Positions 59,221-64,000 of a stretch of 64,000 nt of DNA are shown here, one piece after another. Made by a program: the position numbers and the translations under genes. Source of the DNA: Typha latifolia (Eukaryota; Streptophyta; Magnoliopsida; Poales; Typhaceae). The notes under the pieces were generated by a model, which did no database searches, was not told the origin of the DNA, and saw nothing but the letters and a program-made list of their open reading frames with translations. The stretch's first letter is position 1; each line of letters opens with the position of its first letter. The stretch is taken from contig CM034104.1 of NCBI GenBank assembly GCA_019914945.1, forward strand, positions 2,730,501 through 2,794,500, in the 5' to 3' direction.

Positions 59221-60988
59221 TGCCGAACTCTGACCTTAGCGAGAGAGAGCGACAGATGAAGTCGGCGGTGGTTCTCTTTCGTACCAAAAGGAAGTTGTGG
59301 ACTTCGCTTCTCTAGCAGTTAGGGAGGCGTTGGTGGGGCGACGGATCCTCTAAAACCCCGACTGGATGAGTAACGAGTTAATGGGTTGTACTGCATTATA
59401 TATATATATCCCTCGACATCTTAAACATTTATCTTTTGCATAAACTCCACTAGAAGTTAATATTTTCAACGATCTCTCAAATTGATAAAATAATCAAAAT
59501 TAGGAGCGTATAAATGAAAAAGTAGCCTACTACTCCCAATTAGATGCAAGCAGGCGGCAGTGTCTCATTGGCTGATAAGTAGTTCGATTTGCCACCAAGA
59601 TATGTCGACATTGTTCGGAATTAGCGTCTAATATTCTTATCCGAGTAGGTTTGCAACTTGTTGGTGAACGATATTGCTGGCGAGATGTAACCTGAGTTCC
59701 TGCATAGTATAATAATGTTTGTAGTCTTGTAGCCACGCATGGCATGACATATATAGTTGTACGTGGAACCAATCGGATGTTAGGTACCGAACATCAAACT
59801 TGTGACTTGACCCAATTAGATCCGCGTCTCACAGGACGAGAGGTACGTGTCTGCTGGACTTTGGTGGGTCTTACACGTGTGTACGGTGTTTTCGGCTGTT
59901 TGGTGAGGGCGTCGTCTAATGGCGCGGGTGGACAAGTTCTAGAATATTGTTTAATGAGTTTTTATCAAAATAGGCCTCTTTATAATTTATTTTTACATTA
60001 CTGGTTTATCCACCAAATTTCCTTTCTTTTGCTAAAGTATTAAAATTTTCAGCATTTCTTAGTAATTTATCTTTGATACAAGCCATTGAACAGTTCAGTA
60101 ACTTTAGTATTAACTTGTGAGCCAGACAAAATAAATCCATATAGTAATAAATCTCATTGACAAACTATTCTAGTAAATAATATTTTATACAAGCCTATTT
60201 TAGTCAAAAACTCATTGGTAAATTGACAAATGGTGTATAATTAAAGTCAAGGGTGAGGGAGAGATTGACAACCGATATCCTTTGGATGAGCACAAACACC
60301 AGTGTAGATAGTGAATTTAATAACTTCAAAAATGATGAGGGGTATCCTAGTGACAATGTCTTCAGTGTTAAGTTCTTATTTTTCTCTATGGACATTGTTT
60401 TTGTCAAATAGAAATAAAAATTAAATAATATCTTACTAAATACCGATACTATTAGAATCGGAACCCAAAAACTCTCATACAATATGAGTCTTTATAACTG
60501 ACTGAGCATTATCAAATTGGCTATTGTCCGGCGCCTAAGTGTTCTTATCAATGGAAAAAGATTACTAGTGTTGACATTCAAAGGGCAACTGCAATTTATT
60601 CTGAAATAAATGATAAATGTGAAGAGTATTGCTAGAGTAGCCTAGTGGCTCAATGCAATAGATGAAGGACCTCTCTTGGAAGACAATATATGAGGGTGTC
60701 TCATCTTTTTCTCCAATAAAATCTTACAGATATCTAATTGAAACTTTTGAGATTAATCGATGTGCAACAACTTACAAATTAATCACACCTGATAATATGA
60801 GAAATTGGAAGATCAGGGGTAGCTCAGAATTCTATTCATTTCCTCTCTCGAGAAACTACAGAAACATGAACTTTTTCTCTAATTCCAAAATTTAGTACAA
60901 ATATATGCAACTAACTTGAACAATGAAAGACTATAAGTTAATGTTTCTAATTCTGAAGGAGACTTCAGAAATATTTACTTAATTATAT
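59221..60988. other. Intergenic region between the SPL7 5' end and the aminotransferase 3' end
   Basis: Contains the SPL7 upstream region, with an alternating TA run at about 59397-59410 (about 180 bp before the ATG) as a possible TATA site. The rest is AT-rich. A segment at about 60465-60510 resembles the small repeat near 33690. Open frames at 59744-60043 and 60662-60895 have no recognised domain. Confidence 0.35.
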
Positions 60989-63890
60989 TTACTTTGACAA
61001 GAAAATTTGCTGATTTTGCCTCCTCCTGCAGAAAGATTCAATCCTATCACAAGCCTCCATCACCAGATCAGCAGGAACTCCAAAGAATATCCTCACCCAG
61101 TTCTTTAATCCAATGACTGAACCTAAAATTACATAACCTTCACAATGAGCAATTGGCACGTATATTTATATAAAACAATTTAAATTAAAAGAGAAAGCAG
61201 AATGTAGTTATTATGATCAAACCAAAGTCAAATACTTATCATGATGATGAAACGAGTGAAGGTAACTAAAATAAAACTGCGGGACTTATACTATTGAGAA
61301 ACGTGTACTAAAATGTAGGTTTTGGTATGCAGAAGGTCCAAATAGGTTTGGCATTGCTACAGTCAGTATTAGAACAATTGCCAAAATCACCATACCTGGT
61401 ACCACCAAAACAGATTCTTCTTTTATCAACTCTCTAGCAAAGTCCAAGTCATCTCTGATGCCAGATAGAAGTGTTGTTTTGACTTCAACCTGCCATTCAG
61501 AAAGGTCCAGTCTGATTCAATTATATAACTGTGATCTCAATAGTCAATAGTGTACTCAATAATATCTTACCATCATGAACATGGAACCCTGGGGCCTTGA
61601 ATAACACTGCAGCGCTTCAATGTGATCTATTCTTCTATATAGTGCATTGGCTGATGACTCCAATAAGGCAAGGACATTTCTATGGAATTCTTCATGTGAA
61701 TCAGACAGAATACTAGGAACTGCAGCCTGTTGTGAATTCAGCCAATATGAGTGTTGCTTTAGGGAATAAAACAGCTAAAAGGAAAAAAAATTTAAAGAGA
61801 GGTGATTAACCTGAACTATTGAAGATGGACCAGAAGTTACATTCATTAGCATCTCAGTGGCCACCCTGACCTTTCATAGCAACAAACAAAAATAGCATTC
61901 ATTCACATGAAAGATTTTAGAGAAATCTAGTAAGATAACCTGCATTAGACTTTCTAAAAGATAATAAACAGGAAAAATTAATATTATTCTTCTTATGATA
62001 TCTTCTTTAGCTTTAAGAATTTTCTCATCCAAAAGTATTGCATTAATGCAGAGCATAGTTAATGATGATTAAGAAAGTCATAAAGCAGTCGGAACACTCC
62101 ATTAACCAAGTCATAATGATTAGTCTTGTTGAGTAGCCTTGGGCTAAAATGGGCATCATGTAGCAAAGCTAGAAGGAGATATGAGGTTGAAATCAAATCA
62201 AGCTCATACTCTTTTGTTGAACAAAGAATAAAACACTATGGTTTTTGCACTTAAGGAATAATGCTTTACAAAACGCTTTGGTAGGGGAGAAGGATGTGAG
62301 GCAAACATCACAAATTCTCTTTGCAGATTTAAGATTTTCAAATATACCATGTCTAAGTATAAAGCCCAAATGTTGTTTTAGGTTTGTTCACAAAATTCAG
62401 TAACAAACATGGAAACAGAAGAAAAGCAATATTACAACTATAGTTAAGGATATCAAACCAAAAGCAATAGTTTTTATTCTAAATAATAAATATCATGAAC
62501 TTGAATTTATCATGCAATTCACATTTTAATACTTTCATACAATGAATTTATACTGGTTTCTGTAACAATAGAAACATCTATGAACATTTCAAGAGTATCA
62601 ATATACACGAAAGATACCTGGCCAAATTAAACTTGCATGTTAAGTATCAGCGAATATAATTTTCCTTTTATTATTTTTCCCAGTGCATGGAAATAATAAT
62701 GCTAGTGTTCATGCTCATTAGTTGCATCCTATTATAAGCGGATCTGCCAGCTGACACCACAAAGTTTAATTATAATAAACTAATGTGGTAACATGGATAC
62801 TGATTATTCAGTTATAGAGAGTTGAAAGGATGGAAATTCTTCACTTTGTGAAGAATGGACTAATAAACAAGATACAACGATTAGATGATTGCAAATATTT
62901 AGCTAGAATGCCGTAAATAAATAAAGGTTTAAAAAAAAAGAATTGCAAAACTACATCTGCTAGAATTTGCCACATACTTGTTTAAGAGTTCCTTGTTGGT
63001 CACACATGGCTACCCATCCAAGGCGCCAACCAGGAATCATCCAGCGCTTTGACAATGCTCCTATAGTAATAATTGGTGCCAAGTGAGCATACGAAGTCAT
63101 CGGCACAAATTTGTTTCCTTCAAATGTCATATGCCCATATATCTCATCTGCAATAACTGGAAGATTTAACTGCCCTGCGGTCTCAGCAATCTGCATTAGA
63201 AAGTGTACCAGAATTTTATCAATTTCGTCACCAAAACTGTCATTATCTTGGTACCCAGTATTGCAATATAACTAGTAAAACCAACACTCTAAACTGGCAG
63301 ATAGCAATCAGCTTAGGGATATTTTCATTTACCTCCTTCATTTACTTCCCCCTATACGAACCCTTAACTAGATAGCCTATCTAGAAAAAGAAAGAAAAAA
63401 AACTCATTTTATCAACTATTAATCCAGAAAAAAACATAGGAAATCAGAGGAAAATAGAATACACAGCATTGTTCGTAGAAAAATTAAGAGAAAAAAAGAG
63501 GGGCAGAAATTTTTCAAAGATTTAATAGAAAGAGAGTTTAGAAGTGTGACCTGGAGGAGATGGGCCGGCGAGTAGACGGCGCCGCAGGGATTGTTGGGGT
63601 TGATGACGACGATGCCGACGGTGTCAGCATCGGCGAGGGATCGGAGGTGGGTCAGGTCGATCTCCCAGTCCCGGCGGGGGAGGAGATCGTAGTAGCGGGG
63701 CTCGACGCCGGAGAGCTCGCATGCGGACTCGTAGGGGGCGAATCCCGGACGAGGGAGGAGCAGATTGCACCCCGGCCGCGCAAGAATCGTCACGCATACT
63801 TGGATCGCCTGCGTCCCGCCTACAGTTAGGAACACGTCGGCCTCGCGGATGACGTGCTTCGCGCCTTTGGACAGGTACTCTGCCACCGCC
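60989..63890 (-). CDS. Tyrosine/nicotianamine aminotransferase-like enzyme (N-terminal exon outside window)
   Basis: Fold-type I PLP enzyme. Close relatives transaminate tyrosine to 4-hydroxyphenylpyruvate (tocopherol and plastoquinone supply) or, in grasses, nicotianamine for phytosiderophore synthesis; the sequence does not decide between them. Exons: 63890-63551, 63190-62978, 61870-61811, 61726-61571, 61489-61396, 61122-60989, giving about 331 residues; the family has about 410-420, so roughly 85 N-terminal residues lie right of the window. Present are [15 protein letters not shown], the PLP-pocket [11 protein letters not shown] and [13 protein letters not shown], the lysine that binds PLP in [16 protein letters not shown], and the substrate-carboxylate arginine in NWVRIFFG. 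All key residues visible are intact, and GT-AG junctions close in phase. The first visible exon is GC-rich, the later ones AT-rich, a monocot-type gradient. Confidence 0.9.
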
Positions 63891-64000
63891 CTGTTCTTGG
63901 TTTTTCGAAGAACAGAATAAAAAATAAAAAATAAAAAGGAATATACAAAAGTTGAAGAGGATGAGAAAGATTAAAAACTAATGCATGGTTTCTACCAAAA

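Noticed and set aside
58784..59287. Alternate-frame open frames over SPL7 exon 1
   Set aside because: They are frame shadows of the GC-rich SBP exon and the hexanucleotide repeat.
59278..59290. GTAC near the SPL7 start as a copper-response element
   Set aside because: A four-base core is expected by chance many times in 64 kb; no clustering or flanking conservation can be shown here.
60600..60720. tRNA-like or small RNA gene near the aminotransferase 3' end
   Set aside because: No cloverleaf with A- and B-box spacing could be drawn; also no CRISPR arrays, rRNA or riboswitch patterns were seen anywhere in the window.

Overview
The window is nuclear DNA from a flowering plant. All genes have plant-type introns (GT-AG, often AT-rich and more than 1 kb long), and the space between them is filled with decayed transposon pieces and simple repeats. 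Several genes have extremely GC-rich, C-ending-codon 5' exons (the LRR gene, SPL7 exon 1, the first visible aminotransferase exon, the methyltransferase exon 1) in an otherwise AT-rich background. That GC profile suggests a monocot; the species cannot be read from the sequence.

Layout. 1-3610: hAT transposase remnant and several small repeat families, probably inside or upstream of the first PIEZO intron. 3611-27328 (+): 17 exons of a PIEZO mechanosensitive channel, 2345 codons up to and including the stop, with only the N-terminal exon(s) missing from the window. 27329-29091: flank with a 5'-truncated LINE tail. 29092-31318 (-): three-exon SpoU/TrmH-type RNA 2'-O-methyltransferase. 32276-32632 (+): short single-exon protein with a PNRC-like motif. 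33054-33290 (+): 78-residue one-TM protein resembling the N-terminus of an ATL E3 ligase without its RING. 33990-36300 (-): broken ERD6-like sugar transporter. 38979-40669 (+): six-exon histidine phosphotransfer (AHP/HPt) protein of cytokinin signalling. 42502-43688 (+): secreted leucine-rich-repeat protein carrying one net 1-bp frameshift. 45995-47764 (+): intronless PPR protein. 48122-59220 (-): ten-exon SPL7-type SBP-box transcription factor (808 aa), tail-to-tail with the PPR gene. 60989-63890 (-): tyrosine/nicotianamine-aminotransferase-like gene whose N-terminal exon lies beyond the right edge.

The genes are ordinary single plant genes, not an operon or a cluster; no shared pathway is evident. 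I rebuilt exon chains by following reading phase across GT-AG sites, and they close in frame for PIEZO, the methyltransferase, AHP, SPL7 and the aminotransferase.

No previously undescribed multi-gene system was found. The most unusual points are a 24-bp tandem duplication that copies a PIEZO splice acceptor (only one copy gives an open frame), the single-base lesion in the LRR gene, the two broken genes between 33 and 36.3 kb, an AT-rich MITE family with three copies (one ending about 90 bp before the PPR start codon), and a GC-rich fold-back element with a 26-bp perfect inverted repeat around a (GA)n tract in a PIEZO intron.
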